A DNA stretch of 64,000 nt from Gordonia terrae (GTDB lineage Bacteria > Actinomycetota > Actinomycetes > Mycobacteriales > Mycobacteriaceae), in the NCBI RefSeq assembly GCF_001698225.1, contig NZ_CP016594.1, positions 2,666,001 to 2,730,000 of the forward strand. Direction: 5' to 3'. Made by a program: the position numbers and the translations under genes. Within the stretch, counting starts at the first letter, position 1. The number at the start of each line of letters is the position of its first letter. The notes under the pieces are model-generated. The model was not told where the DNA came from and made no database searches. It saw nothing but the letters and a program-made list of their open reading frames with translations. Shown here piece after piece: positions 33,531-44,405 of this stretch.

Positions 33531-34342
33531 CGGAATCGGAACCACCTCACGGCCAAGGTGCCGGCCACCGCGGCCCACACCAGCAAGACACCCACCCCGA
33601 AGGCGTCGAACGAACCCTCGGAGGCCATCTCGAGTGCCTCGCTCAGGGCCCCCGACGGGATGCACCGCGCGATCCAGTGCACGGCGTCGGGGATGTTGGA
33701 GTCGACGACGACCAGGCTGCCGAGGCCGATGAACGCGAACCACAGCAGGTTCGCGAGCGCCAGGACGACTTCCGCTTTGAGCGTGCCGCCGAGCAACAAA
33801 CCGAGCGCCGCGAAGCACGCGGTGCCGACCGCCAGGACCACCGCGCCGATGAGCAGGCCGACGGGACTCGGGCGCCAGCCGAACGCGGCACCGATCGCGC
33901 CCAGGATCACCGACTGCAACGCGACCACCAGGAGCACGGCGATCGATTTGCCCACGATGATCCCCCAGCGCGGAATCGGCGTGGCGCCGAGGCGTTTGAG
34001 GGCGCCGTAGCGACGGTCGAAGCCCACGGCGATGGCCTGTCCGGTGAACGCGGTCGACATCACGGCGACGGTCAGGATCGCCGGGACGAACAGCGCCGCC
34101 CGCTCTGCCGGACCGTCCCCGAAGCCGGTGTCGATCGGCAGCAGGCACAGCCCGACGAGCAGCGTGATCGGGATGAACATCGTGAGCAGCAGTTGCTCGC
34201 CGTTGCGGAGCAGGAGCTTGAGTTCGAGGGTGGATTGCGCGGCGATCATCGCGGGCAGGGACGCCGGGCGCGGGGCCGGGCGGAACAGGCCGTCAGGGAA
34301 TGTGCCGGAACGCTGCGCGTCGGTGGGAACGGAGGAGGTCAC
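33527..34342 (-). CDS. ABC-2 type transporter permease
   Basis: 271 residues from GTG 34342, overlapping the ATPase stop (GTGA). It has about six hydrophobic segments, and ELKLLLRNGEQLLLTMFIPITLLVGL opens the first. The FDRRYGALKRLGATPI segment is typical of ABC-2 permeases of the DrrB/NodJ type. The same three-gene order (ATPase, permease, ctaA) is found in M. tuberculosis as Rv1458c-Rv1456c. The substrate is unknown; the tight coupling to ctaA suggests a link to heme or cytochrome oxidase assembly, which is inference. Confidence 0.92.
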   Translation of the reverse strand: MTSSVPTDAQRSGTFPDGLFRPAPRPASLPAMIAAQSTLELKLLLRNGEQLLLTMFIPITLLVGLCLLPIDTGFGDGPAERAALFVPAILTVAVMSTAFTGQAIAVGFDRRYGALKRLGATPIPRWGIIVGKSIAVLLVVALQSVILGAIGAAFGWRPSPVGLLIGAVVLAVGTACFAALGLLLGGTLKAEVVLALANLLWFAFIGLGSLVVVDSNIPDAVHWIARCIPSGALSEALEMASEGSFDAFGVGVLLVWAAVAGTLAVRWFRFR

Positions 34343-35370
34343 GGTCGTAGGGCCCGTCCGGTGAGGTCGAGGAACACGTCTTCGAGGCTGCGGGTCTCGA
34401 CCCGGAGATCGGTGGCGAGGACATTGATCTTCGCGCACCACGCCGTCACGGTGGCCAGCACCTGCGGCGTCATCGGACCGATCACGAGATACGAACCGGG
34501 GGTGGCCTCGGTGCAGTGGTAATCCTCCGGCAGCGCCAGGACCAGCATCGACAGATCGAGACCACGCGGTGCGGTGAAACGCAGTTCGTTCTCCGCGCCG
34601 GTGCTGGTGAGGTCGGCGGGTGTGCCGTCGGCGACGACCCGCCCGTGGTCGATGATCGCGACGTGGTCGGCGAGTTCTTCCGCCTCGTCCATCAGGTGCG
34701 TGGTCAGCAGCACCGACGCACCGTCGGCCCGCAGACGGTCGATCAGCTCCCACACGACGAGTCGGGCGTGGGCGTCGAGGCCGGCGGTCGGCTCGTCGAG
34801 GAAGACCAGTTCGGGCCGATTGACGACCGCGCAGGCCAGCGCGAGGCGCTGCTGTTGGCCGCCGGACAGACGGCGGTAGGAGGTACGACGCACCTCGGTC
34901 AGGCCGAGCGCGTCGAGGAGGAACTCCGGGTCGATGGGGTCTGCCGCGTACGCCGCGACGAGGCGCAGCATCTCCTCGGCACGCGCACCCGGGTAGGCGC
35001 CGCCGCCCTGCAGCATGACGCCGATGCGGCGCCGGAGCGCGTCGTTGTCGGCGACCGGGTCGAGTCCGAGGACGCGGACGGTGCCGGCGTCGGGCGTGGT
35101 GAATCCTTCGCAGATCTCGACGGTGGTCGTCTTGCCCGCACCGTTGGGCCCCAGCAGGGCCAGGATCTCGCCGCGACGGAGGGTGAGGTCGAGCCGGTCG
35201 ACGGCAGTGCGGTCGCCGAAGCGTTTGACCAGGCCGCTGATCTCGACCGCGAGACCGGCCGACCCGGGCCGATCCGCGGCGACCTCAGCGGATGATGACC
35301 CGGGATCGCGGAGCCGACGATCGTTCACTCGATCGTCGTCGCTGATCTGCCGAGAGGTCGTGCTTCGCAC
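34339..35370 (-). CDS. ABC transporter ATP-binding protein
   Basis: 343 residues from GTG 35370; a GTG 14 codons later is also possible. The single nucleotide-binding domain shows Walker A LLGPNGAGKTTT, Q-loop VMLQGGGAYPG, signature LSGGQQQRLALA, Walker B LVFLDEPTAGLD and the H-loop TTHLMDEAEE. This is the DrrA/CcmA-like exporter type. It is followed by its permease and ctaA, all overlapping. An 8-base inverted repeat lies at 35315-35338 near the start. Confidence 0.93.
   Translation of the reverse strand: MRSTTSRQISDDDRVNDRRLRDPGSSSAEVAADRPGSAGLAVEISGLVKRFGDRTAVDRLDLTLRRGEILALLGPNGAGKTTTVEICEGFTTPDAGTVRVLGLDPVADNDALRRRIGVMLQGGGAYPGARAEEMLRLVAAYAADPIDPEFLLDALGLTEVRRTSYRRLSGGQQQRLALACAVVNRPELVFLDEPTAGLDAHARLVVWELIDRLRADGASVLLTTHLMDEAEELADHVAIIDHGRVVADGTPADLTSTGAENELRFTAPRGLDLSMLVLALPEDYHCTEATPGSYLVIGPMTPQVLATVTAWCAKINVLATDLRVETRSLEDVFLDLTGRALRP
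35315..35338. repeat. Inverted repeat CGACGATC/GATCGTCG at the start of the ABC ATPase gene
   Basis: Arms at 35315-35322 and 35331-35338 are perfect complements around an 8-base spacer, which contains the alternative GTG start on the reverse strand. It could be an operator, a start-masking hairpin, or chance. Confidence 0.35.
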
Positions 35371-35436
35371 ACAGGTCAGACTAGGCGCTCGGAGCCCAGG
35401 GACGAAAAACGGTGACCCGGCCCACCACGCAGGTGC

Positions 35437-37296
35437 TCAACGTCGTGTCGACGGCGGGTCGGCCGGTGCCCGGTCGACGGTCGGGGCCTCGTCACGACGA
35501 CGCCGGCGGCCGGGCGCGCGGTCCTCGAAGAACAGCGCAGTGAGGACCGCGACCATGATCACGCCTGCCAGAAGTCCCTGTGCCAGCACCACTCCGCTGG
35601 TGTTGGAACTGGTGGGCATCACCACGATGGCGATGATCGCCGACGCGGCGATGGTGGAGATCCGGAACCAGGCGCCGGTCGCCCACGCGGCCAGTGGGAT
35701 GACGGCCCAGAGGAGATACCAGGCCTGGACGAACGGGAAGAACAGCACGACTGTGGCCATCGACACACCGAGGGCGCCGAGCGGGTGGAGCCGGCCGCCG
35801 AGGGTGGCGAGCATCCACCGGACGATGAACAGTGCGGCGACGAGCTGACCGATGGGTCGGGCCACCTCGAGGATCGCCTGGGTGTGCTCGCCGAGACCGA
35901 GGGTCACGCCGATCCGTCCGGTGGTCACCGACAGCAGCGTCGGCATCGACATCCACGAGCGGACGATCTCGCCCGTCGACAGCGTGCCGGTCCAGCCGAA
36001 CCCGAGTCCGGTGCCGAGCGAGATGCCCATCATCACGATGCCGAGGACCACCACGTAGAACGCCGCGGAGGCGCTCAGCATGTAGATCGACCAGCGCGAC
36101 CGGCCCCACCACTCGCGGATCGGCGCATGCCGCAGGGCGGGCAGCGTGGCGCCCCAACGCATGGCCAGGGCGATGCCGACGAAGCCGAGGGCGAGCATCG
36201 AGGTGACCTTGATCATCGCCGACGCCGCGAGCACCGCGCCCCCGGCGATGAGCAACCAGCCCGCGCGGGTGGGCACGAGCGTTCCGGGTCGGCGTAATCG
36301 TTCGGCGCCGTAGATCGCACGGAAGCTCAACTCGAGGCCGACGAGCATCAGCCCGAGCATCAGGGCCTCGTTGTGGATACCGCCGACGAGATGAAGGATG
36401 ACCAGCGGATTCATCGCGCCGAGCCAGAGTGCGGCCACCGAGGACACCCCGCATCGGCGTGCCAACCGGGGGAGTGCCCAGACGATGAGGGCCACACCGA
36501 TCAGCGCGACGATGCGGTGCAGGAAGATCGCGGCGGTGATGTTGTCGCCGGTGACCTTGGTGATGCCCTCGCCGATCCACAGGAAAAAGGGACCGTAGGG
36601 CGCCGGGGTGTCCCGCCACAGATTGGGGACCGACCTGGTCAGGATGTGGTCGACCCCGAGCCCGCGGACGGGGCTCACCGAATAGGGGTCCATGCCGCGG
36701 AACGCGATCGCGCTCTGCGCGAGGTAGGAGTAGATGTCCTTGCTGAGCAGTGGGGGCGCCACGATGATCGGCGCGATCCACAGCATGAGGGTCCGGTCGG
36801 CCTGGCGGCGGCTCATGCGGCGCTCCGGGCTCCGGCCGTGTCGGACCTCGACGCTGAACCGGCCGACCGCGAACCGGCCAAGAAGCAGCCACGCGACGAC
36901 CAGCGTGATCGCACCGCCGATCGACAGTGCGAGCGCGGTACCGAACATGCGCGACGGCAGCGACAGCACCCGCATCCCGGCCACCGGGTTCTGCAGCACG
37001 GGCACCGCCCCGGTACCGAGGGCGCCGATGAGGATGAGGACCGAACCGGTGGCGCCGAACAGCTTGATGCGGCGCAGCCGGCGGGTCTCCTCGGCGTTGA
37101 GCGGTCCGACCTCGCGCTCGTCGTCGTGGTGGAGGCGGGCGACGGTCTTGCCGTAGTCGCCGCGATCGGTGTCGGTGGGAACGGCGTCGGCGGGGCGCTG
37201 TTTGCGCAACCCGAGATAGGTCAGCACGCCGAGCAGCCGGGTCCACACGAGTCCGAAGTAGTCCGGCACGCGGCGCGGAGCTGTGGTTTCGGGCAC
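35437..37296 (-). CDS. mptB: Alpha-(1->6)-mannopyranosyltransferase MptB
   Basis: 619 residues from GTG 37296. It is an integral membrane GT-C glycosyltransferase that starts the alpha-1,6-mannan core of lipomannan from polyprenyl-phosphate mannose. It has a polar N-terminal region of about 75 residues, then a dozen or more hydrophobic segments. The first large external loop carries LSKDIYSYLAQSAIAFRGMDPY, with the acidic DI motif expected for GT-C enzymes. AMNPLVILHLVGGIHNEALMLG is strongly conserved in MptA/MptB proteins. The location between the ABC pair and sufR matches Rv1459c. This supports an organism with a mycolata-type envelope. Confidence 0.92.
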   Translation of the reverse strand: MPETTAPRRVPDYFGLVWTRLLGVLTYLGLRKQRPADAVPTDTDRGDYGKTVARLHHDDEREVGPLNAEETRRLRRIKLFGATGSVLILIGALGTGAVPVLQNPVAGMRVLSLPSRMFGTALALSIGGAITLVVAWLLLGRFAVGRFSVEVRHGRSPERRMSRRQADRTLMLWIAPIIVAPPLLSKDIYSYLAQSAIAFRGMDPYSVSPVRGLGVDHILTRSVPNLWRDTPAPYGPFFLWIGEGITKVTGDNITAAIFLHRIVALIGVALIVWALPRLARRCGVSSVAALWLGAMNPLVILHLVGGIHNEALMLGLMLVGLELSFRAIYGAERLRRPGTLVPTRAGWLLIAGGAVLAASAMIKVTSMLALGFVGIALAMRWGATLPALRHAPIREWWGRSRWSIYMLSASAAFYVVVLGIVMMGISLGTGLGFGWTGTLSTGEIVRSWMSMPTLLSVTTGRIGVTLGLGEHTQAILEVARPIGQLVAALFIVRWMLATLGGRLHPLGALGVSMATVVLFFPFVQAWYLLWAVIPLAAWATGAWFRISTIAASAIIAIVVMPTSSNTSGVVLAQGLLAGVIMVAVLTALFFEDRAPGRRRRRDEAPTVDRAPADPPSTRR

Positions 37297-37380
37297 ACGA
37301 CGACTGTAATCGCCGGACGTGGTGGCCTCACGACCCCCCGCGATAAGGGCACCCTTGCTGGCAGGCGGGAAGCAATTACG

Positions 37381-37397
37381 TCACACTCGTGTTGTGA
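37381..37397. promoter_or_regulatory. Inverted repeat TCACA-N7-TGTGA over the sufR start, candidate SufR operator
   Basis: TCACA at 37381-37385 and TGTGA at 37393-37397 are exact complements, and the inner ACAC..GTGT extends the dyad. The right arm covers the GTG start codon of sufR. A weak -10 (CACACT, 37382-37387) lies in the same place, so a bound repressor would block transcription. SufR homologs autoregulate the suf operon in this way. Confidence 0.55.
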
Positions 37398-38257
37398 AAA
37401 CCATGCGGAACGATGTTGTGCTGCCTTCGGGCGGCGTCGGCGCCGTGCCATCCGCTGGTACGGGCGCCACGGGAACGGCCGGTGGTGCCGACGCGCACCA
37501 CGACGGTCAGACACGCGAGGCCGTGGTCACCCTTCTGGTCGAGGACGGCCCGCTCACCGCGGGTGACATCGGCGAACGTCTCGGGATCTCGGCGGCCGGT
37601 GTCCGTCGTCACCTCGACGCCCTCGAGGGCGCCGGCGACATCGAGGTCGCCTCGCCGGGCTTCGGCCAGCGCGGCCGCGGACGTCCCGCCAAATACTTCC
37701 AGCTGACGGCGTCCGGTCGTGGCAAGATGCGGCACGCGTACGACGACCTGGCCGGCGCGGCGATGCGCAAGCTCCGCGATCTCGGCGGTTCCGATGCGGT
37801 TGCCGAATTCGCCCGGGAGCGCGTCGAACGCATCGTCGCCGATGTGCGTCCGAGCACGAACCCGGTGACGGTGGCCGACACCGTCGAGGAGATCGCCGAC
37901 GCGCTGACCAGCGCCGGGTACTCCACCAACACCCGTCAGGTCGGGACCGGCCTGCAGATCTGTCAGCACCACTGCCCGGTGGCACATGTCGCCACCGAGT
38001 TCCCGGAGCTGTGTGAGGCGGAGACCGCGGTCTTCACCGAACTCCTCGGCACGCACGTGCAGCGTCTGGCGACCATCGCCAACGGTGACTGCGCCTGCAC
38101 CACCCATGTGCCGATCCACCCGCCGCCGGGCGGGACGCACGAGGCCAGACCCGACCCACCCGGGGCCGGCGCGGATCCCGATACCCAGCCCGTATCGCGC
38201 CGCGCGACCCCTGCTCCGACACCGACTGCCACGACAACCCGAAAGGCCACGCGATGA
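37394..38257 (+). CDS. sufR: SufR, iron-sulfur-sensing repressor of the suf operon
   Basis: 287 residues from GTG 37394; ATG 37403 is an alternative. The winged helix-turn-helix ([26 protein letters not shown], then [18 protein letters not shown]) is followed by a basic wing, [12 protein letters not shown]. The cluster-binding C-terminal part has Cys190, Cys194, Cys207, Cys233 and Cys235 (CQHHC, ELC, GDCAC). It probably represses the operon when it holds an Fe-S cluster. A Pro/Thr-rich tail of about 45 residues follows the domain. Its stop overlaps sufB (ATGA). Equivalent to Rv1460. Confidence 0.94.
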   Translation: MKTMRNDVVLPSGGVGAVPSAGTGATGTAGGADAHHDGQTREAVVTLLVEDGPLTAGDIGERLGISAAGVRRHLDALEGAGDIEVASPGFGQRGRGRPAKYFQLTASGRGKMRHAYDDLAGAAMRKLRDLGGSDAVAEFARERVERIVADVRPSTNPVTVADTVEEIADALTSAGYSTNTRQVGTGLQICQHHCPVAHVATEFPELCEAETAVFTELLGTHVQRLATIANGDCACTTHVPIHPPPGGTHEARPDPPGAGADPDTQPVSRRATPAPTPTATTTRKATR

Positions 38258-39702
38258 CTGTCACCGATCCGGCCACCCCGACCCCAGCGGCGCCCCTCTC
38301 GCAAGAGGAGACGATTGCCGCCCTCGGCAAGTACGGCTACGGCTGGGCCGACTCCGACGTCGCGGGCGCGAGCGCCAAGCGCGGACTGTCCCCGGCGGTC
38401 GTCGCCGACATCTCGTCGAAGAAGAGCGAGCCCGAGTGGATGCTCGAGCAGCGCCTCAAGGCGCTCAAGATCTTCGACAAGAAGCCGATGCCGGGCTGGG
38501 GCGCGGGGCTCGAGGGCATCGACTTCGACAACATCAAGTACTTCGTGCGCTCGAGCGAGAAGCAGGCCGCCACGTGGGACGACCTGCCCGAGGACATCAA
38601 GAACACCTACGACAAGCTCGGCATCCCCGAGGCGGAGAAGCAGCGTCTGGTCTCCGGCGTCGCGGCGCAGTACGAGTCCGAGGTCGTCTACCACTCGATC
38701 CGCGAGGACCTCGAGAAGCAGGGCGTGATCTTCCTCGACACCGACACCGCGCTCAAGGAGCACCCGGAGATCTTCCAGCAGTACTTCGGGACCGTCATCC
38801 CGGCCGGTGACAACAAGTTCTCCGCGCTGAACACCGCGGTGTGGTCGGGCGGTTCGTTCATCTACGTACCGCCGGGTGTCCACGTCGACATCCCGCTGCA
38901 GGCCTACTTCCGGATCAACACCGAGAACATGGGCCAGTTCGAGCGCACGCTGATCATCGTCGACGAGGGTGCCTACGTGCACTACGTCGAGGGTTGTACC
39001 GCGCCGATCTACAAGACCGACTCGCTGCACTCCGCCGTCGTCGAGATCATCGTCAAGAAGGGCGGCCGCTGCCGCTACACGACCATCCAGAACTGGTCGA
39101 ACAACGTCTACAACCTGGTGACCAAGCGCGCGAAGGCCGAGGCCGGCGCGACCATGGAGTGGGTCGACGGCAACATCGGCTCCAAGGTCACCATGAAGTA
39201 CCCGGCCGTCTGGCTGACCGGTGAGCACGCCAAGGGCGAGGTTCTCTCGGTCGCCTTCGCCGGCCCGGGCCAGCACCAGGACACCGGCTCGAAGATGGTC
39301 CACCTCGCGCCGAACACCTCGAGCAACATCGTCTCCAAGTCGGTGGCACGGGGTGGTGGCCGGGCGTCCTACCGCGGGCTGATCAAGATCAACAACGGCG
39401 CGCACGGCAGCCGGTCGACGGTCAAATGCGATGCGCTGCTGGTGGACACGATCTCCCGCAGTGACACCTACCCCTACGTCGACATCCGTGAGGACGACGT
39501 GACGATGGGTCACGAGGCGACCGTCTCGAAGGTCAGTGACGATCAGCTCTTCTACCTGATGAGCCGTGGCCTGACCGAGGACGAGGCGATGGCCATGGTG
39601 GTGCGCGGCTTCGTCGAGCCGATCGCCAAGGAACTCCCGATGGAATACGCGCTCGAGCTCAACCGCCTGATCGAGCTTCAGATGGAAGGAGCTGTCGGCT
39701 GA
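38254..39702 (+). CDS. sufB: Fe-S cluster assembly scaffold SufB
   Basis: 482 residues, the normal intein-free length. With SufC and SufD it forms the SufBC2D scaffold on which Fe-S clusters are built. Typical blocks are [55 protein letters not shown] (conserved Cys), [16 protein letters not shown] and the C-terminal [15 protein letters not shown]. In M. tuberculosis the same gene is interrupted by an intein; here the reading is continuous. It overlaps sufR before it and sufD after it. Confidence 0.97.
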   Translation: MTVTDPATPTPAAPLSQEETIAALGKYGYGWADSDVAGASAKRGLSPAVVADISSKKSEPEWMLEQRLKALKIFDKKPMPGWGAGLEGIDFDNIKYFVRSSEKQAATWDDLPEDIKNTYDKLGIPEAEKQRLVSGVAAQYESEVVYHSIREDLEKQGVIFLDTDTALKEHPEIFQQYFGTVIPAGDNKFSALNTAVWSGGSFIYVPPGVHVDIPLQAYFRINTENMGQFERTLIIVDEGAYVHYVEGCTAPIYKTDSLHSAVVEIIVKKGGRCRYTTIQNWSNNVYNLVTKRAKAEAGATMEWVDGNIGSKVTMKYPAVWLTGEHAKGEVLSVAFAGPGQHQDTGSKMVHLAPNTSSNIVSKSVARGGGRASYRGLIKINNGAHGSRSTVKCDALLVDTISRSDTYPYVDIREDDVTMGHEATVSKVSDDQLFYLMSRGLTEDEAMAMVVRGFVEPIAKELPMEYALELNRLIELQMEGAVG

Positions 39703-40889
39703 TGGCCGATCCCACACTGCCCGTGTCCACCCCCGGTTCCCAGGCGCCGGTCGTCAACAAGGGTGAGCTGTTCACCTCGTTCGACGTCAACGCCTTCGAG
39801 GTGCCGAGTCCTCGTGAAGAGGCGTGGCGGTTCACCCCGTTCCGTCGTCTGCGCGGACTGCACGACGGTTCCGCGCAGCGAACCGGCGAGGCCACGACCG
39901 ATGTGACCGGGGCTGTCGAGGGTGTGACCGTCGAGACCGTCGGTCGCGACGACACGCGACTCGGCGAGGGCGGCGTGCCGTTCGATCGTGTTGCCGCTCA
40001 GGCCTATTCGTCGTTCACGCAGGCGACCGTGGTGACCGTCGGCCGCGAGGTCGAACTCGCCGACCCGGTCACCGTCACGGTCACCGGCCCCGGCGAGGGC
40101 GAGACCGCGTTCGGCCACACCCAGATCCGGCTGGAGGCGTTCGCTCGTGCGGTCGTCGTGCTCGACCAGAAGGGCAGTGGAACGTTCGCCGAGAACGTCG
40201 AGTTCGTCGTCGGCGACAGCGCGGCCCTGACCGTCGTGAACATCCACGACTGGGCGGACGACGCCGTCCACGTCGCGACGCACCACGTGCGCGCGGGCCG
40301 CGACGCGGTGGTCCGGCACTTCGCGATCAGCTTCGGCGGCAACCTGGTTCGCCTGTCGCCGATCGTGCACTACGACGCACCCGGCGGCGACGTCGAGATG
40401 TGGGGCCTGTACTTCGCCGACGCCGGCCAGCACCTCGAGCAGAGATTGCTCGTCGATCACAGCCAGCCGCACTGCCGCTCCAACGTCGTCTACAAGGGCG
40501 CATTACAGGGTGACGTCTCGGGTGACCGGAGCCGCGAGGCCCACACCGTGTGGATCGGTGACGTGTTGATCCGCGCCGAGGCCGAGGGCACCGACACCTT
40601 CGAGCTCAACCGCAACCTGGTGCTCACCGACAACGCGCGCGCCGACTCGGTGCCCAACCTCGAGATCGAGACCGGCGAGATCGTCGGCGCCGGACACGCC
40701 AGTGCCACCGGACGTTTCGACGACGAGCAGCTGTTCTACCTGCAGGCCCGCGGTATCCCGGAGGATCAGGCCCGCCGCCTGGTCATCCGCGGCTTCTTCG
40801 GCGAGGTGATCGCGAAGATCGGTGTGCCCGAACTGCGCGAGCGTCTGTCCGCCGCGGTCGAGCAAGAACTCGAACTCGCCGGCGCCTGA
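39702..40889 (+). CDS. sufD: Fe-S cluster assembly protein SufD
   Basis: 395 residues; its ATG shares one base with the sufB stop (TGATG). SufD is the second core subunit of SufBC2D and helps with iron entry. The beta-helix core includes KGSGTFAENVEF, HYDAPGGDVEMWGLYFADAGQHLEQRLLVDHSQPHC and KGALQGD. The C-terminal ATGRFDDEQLFYLQARGIPEDQARRLVIRGFFGEVI resembles the same region of SufB. Confidence 0.96.
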   Translation: MADPTLPVSTPGSQAPVVNKGELFTSFDVNAFEVPSPREEAWRFTPFRRLRGLHDGSAQRTGEATTDVTGAVEGVTVETVGRDDTRLGEGGVPFDRVAAQAYSSFTQATVVTVGREVELADPVTVTVTGPGEGETAFGHTQIRLEAFARAVVVLDQKGSGTFAENVEFVVGDSAALTVVNIHDWADDAVHVATHHVRAGRDAVVRHFAISFGGNLVRLSPIVHYDAPGGDVEMWGLYFADAGQHLEQRLLVDHSQPHCRSNVVYKGALQGDVSGDRSREAHTVWIGDVLIRAEAEGTDTFELNRNLVLTDNARADSVPNLEIETGEIVGAGHASATGRFDDEQLFYLQARGIPEDQARRLVIRGFFGEVIAKIGVPELRERLSAAVEQELELAGA

Positions 40890-40944
40890 CCGCCGGACAT
40901 CAGCCACACGAACTTCCCCAGCCCGGAGAAAGAATTCTGAGACT

Positions 40945-41718
40945 ATGACCACACTGGAAATCCGCGATCTGCACGTCGACGTCGCGCAGACCGACACCGA
41001 CGCCGAGCCCATCCACATCCTCAAGGGTGTCAACCTGACCGTGAAGTCGGGGGAGACCCACGCGATCATGGGCCCCAACGGTTCCGGCAAGTCGACGCTG
41101 TCCTACGCCATCGCCGGCCACCCCAAATACGAGGTGACCTCGGGCTCGATCACCCTCGACGGTGAGGACGTCCTGGAGATGAGTGTCGACGAGCGCGCTC
41201 GTGCCGGCCTGTTCCTGGCGATGCAGTACCCCGTCGAGGTGCCCGGCGTCTCGATGTCGAACTTCCTGCGGACCGCCGCGACCGCCGTCCGCGGCGAGGC
41301 GCCGAAGCTGCGCCACTGGGTCAAGGAGACCAAGGAGGCCATGACGGCACTCGAGATCGACCCGTCGTTCTCCGAGCGAAGTGTCAACGAGGGCTTCTCC
41401 GGCGGTGAGAAGAAGCGCCACGAGATCCTGCAGCTCGACCTGCTCAAGCCGCGCATCGCGATCCTCGACGAGACCGACTCCGGCCTCGACGTCGACGCGC
41501 TGCGCGTGGTGAGCGAGGGCGTCAACCGCTACAAGGAACGCGACAACGGCGGGGTTCTGCTCATCACGCACTACACCCGCATCCTGCGCTACATCAAGCC
41601 CGACTACGTGCACGTCTTCGTCAACGGCCGTGTCGTCGAGTCCGGCGGGTCCGAGCTGGCCGACGTGCTCGAGGAGAAGGGCTACGAGCGCTTCACCTCG
41701 GCGGCCAAGGCCGGCTGA
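40945..41718 (+). CDS. sufC: Fe-S cluster assembly ATPase SufC
   Basis: 257 residues from ATG 40945, with GGAGAAAG upstream at 40925-40932. It is a soluble ABC ATPase that drives conformational change of the SufB-SufD pair. Walker A MGPNGSGKSTL, Q-loop MQYPVEVPGVSM, signature FSGGEKKRHEILQ, Walker B IAILDETDSGLDVDAL and the H-loop ITHYTRIL are present. It lies 55 bases after sufD. Confidence 0.97.
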   Translation: MTTLEIRDLHVDVAQTDTDAEPIHILKGVNLTVKSGETHAIMGPNGSGKSTLSYAIAGHPKYEVTSGSITLDGEDVLEMSVDERARAGLFLAMQYPVEVPGVSMSNFLRTAATAVRGEAPKLRHWVKETKEAMTALEIDPSFSERSVNEGFSGGEKKRHEILQLDLLKPRIAILDETDSGLDVDALRVVSEGVNRYKERDNGGVLLITHYTRILRYIKPDYVHVFVNGRVVESGGSELADVLEEKGYERFTSAAKAG

Positions 41719-41758
41719 GCCACCCACCGGTCCGAGTCCGTCAGCACAGGAGGTGTAG

Positions 41759-43051
<1,293 letters not shown>

Positions 43052-43054
43052 GCC

Positions 43055-43522
43055 ATGCGGATGGAACAGATGTATCAGGAAGTGATCCTCGATCACTACA
43101 AGCACCCGCACGGCCGCGGCCTCCGTGAGCCGTTCGGCGCCGAGGTCCATCACGTCAACCCGACCTGTGGCGACGAGGTGACGTTGCGCGTCGCGGTGTC
43201 CGATGACGGCTCCAGCATCGACGACGTGTCCTACGACGGACAGGGATGTTCGATCTCCCAGGCGTCGACATCGGTGCTGCACGACCTGATCGTCGGCCTG
43301 CCGGTCGGGGAAGCGCTGGCCACCGTCGAGTCGTTCAACTCGATGATGACCTCGCGCGGCAAGGACGCCGGGGACGAGGACGTCATCGGCGACGGGATCG
43401 CCTTCGCCGGGGTGAGCAAGTACCCGGCGCGCGTCAAATGCGCACTTCTGGGCTGGATGGCGTTCAAGGACGCACTCGCACAGACGATGGACAGTCACGA
43501 GACACGAGCGGAGACAGCATGA
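43055..43522 (+). CDS. sufU: SufU zinc-dependent sulfurtransferase
   Basis: 155 residues. SufU takes sulfur from SufS and passes it to the SufBCD scaffold. The three zinc Cys and one Asp are visible in PTCGDEVTL, GQGCSISQAS and RVKCALLGWMAF. The SufU-specific insert between the second and third Cys (GLPVGEALATVESFNSMM and beyond) separates it from IscU. It overlaps sufT by ATGA. Confidence 0.96.
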   Translation: MRMEQMYQEVILDHYKHPHGRGLREPFGAEVHHVNPTCGDEVTLRVAVSDDGSSIDDVSYDGQGCSISQASTSVLHDLIVGLPVGEALATVESFNSMMTSRGKDAGDEDVIGDGIAFAGVSKYPARVKCALLGWMAFKDALAQTMDSHETRAETA

Positions 43523-43911
43523 GTGACGACACAGCGACGACCACCACCCCGACCGACACCGGTGTGACGGGGACACCTCCGGCACCCGCGACCTCCCTGC
43601 CTGCCATCGAGGACGTCGAGGAGGCCATGCGCGACGTCGTGGATCCCGAACTGGGCATCAACGTCGTCGATCTCGGCCTGGTCTACGGCATCGAGGTGAC
43701 CGATGACGCGGTCGCCAAAATCGACATGACCCTCACCTCGGCGGCCTGTCCGCTGACCGACGTGATCGAGGACCAGTCCCGTGGAGCACTGGTCAGCAGC
43801 GGACTGTGCACCGAGCTGGAGATCAACTGGGTCTGGCTGCCGCCGTGGGGCCCCGACAAGATCACCGACGACGGCCGCGAGCAGCTGCGGGCTCTGGGCT
43901 TCACCGTCTAG
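43519..43911 (+). CDS. sufT: SufT / MIP18-family Fe-S assembly factor
   Basis: 130 residues: a disordered Thr/Pro-rich stretch of about 27 residues, then a DUF59 domain with EDVEEAMRDVVDPELGINVVDLGLVYGI, TLTSAACPLTD and VWLPPWGPDKIT. DUF59 proteins help mature Fe-S enzymes. It is the last gene of the sufRBDCSUT operon, equivalent to Rv1466, and a strong hairpin follows 18 bases later. Confidence 0.94.
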   Translation: MSDDTATTTTPTDTGVTGTPPAPATSLPAIEDVEEAMRDVVDPELGINVVDLGLVYGIEVTDDAVAKIDMTLTSAACPLTDVIEDQSRGALVSSGLCTELEINWVWLPPWGPDKITDDGREQLRALGFTV

Positions 43912-43929
43912 TAGACGCCGCAGGCACCC

Positions 43930-43974
43930 CGAGCGCCGGCTTCGGTCACGATCGATGACCGGGTCCGGCGCTCG
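43930..43974 (+). terminator. Hairpin after the suf operon
   Basis: CGAGCGCCGG (43930-43939) and CCGGCGCTCG (43965-43974) form a perfect 10-bp stem, with an inner GGTCA/TGACC pair. Only a short TCGGTT follows, so it is probably a terminator of the weak-U type usual in high-GC actinobacteria. Confidence 0.6.
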
Positions 43975-44012
43975 TCGGTTCCACAGCACCTTCCGTGCGA
44001 GGAGTAGATCGC

Positions 44013-44405
44013 ATGAGACGCTTCGAATCACGGGTCGAGCGGATGATCCGCGAGGCGACCGAACGCGGCGAGTTCGACGATCTCCCGGGTGCGGGCAAGC
44101 CCCTCGATCTCACCGACAGCGACGACCCCGACTGGTGGGTGAAACGGAAGATCCGCGACGAGAATCTGGACTCGTCGGCGTTGCTCCCGGCGCCGCTGCA
44201 ACTGCGCCGGGAGGCGCAGGACTTCCCGGAATCGCTGCGCGACATCGCCGACGAGGACGCGGTCCGCGATATCCTCGTCGACTTCAATCGCCGTGTGCGC
44301 GAAGCACATCTGGCGTCGCGTCAGATGGCGCTGCCGCACAGTGTCGTCGCGCACACCGTCGACGTCGACGACGTGATCCGGCGGTGGCGGGCGTTGCGGA
44401 GCTGA
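44013..44405 (+). CDS. DUF1992 (DnaJC28-like) protein
   Basis: 130 residues from ATG 44013, with AGGAG at 44000-44004; a GTG at 43995 is open but less well placed. The FESRVERMIREATERGEFDDLPGAGKPLDL start is diagnostic of the DUF1992 family, named after the conserved region of human DNAJC28. LRREAQDFPESL and VDFNRRVREAHLASRQMALP follow. No J domain is present and the function is unknown. Its stop directly abuts the stop of the reverse-strand lycopene cyclase gene (TGATCA). Confidence 0.9.
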   Translation: MRRFESRVERMIREATERGEFDDLPGAGKPLDLTDSDDPDWWVKRKIRDENLDSSALLPAPLQLRREAQDFPESLRDIADEDAVRDILVDFNRRVREAHLASRQMALPHSVVAHTVDVDDVIRRWRALRS

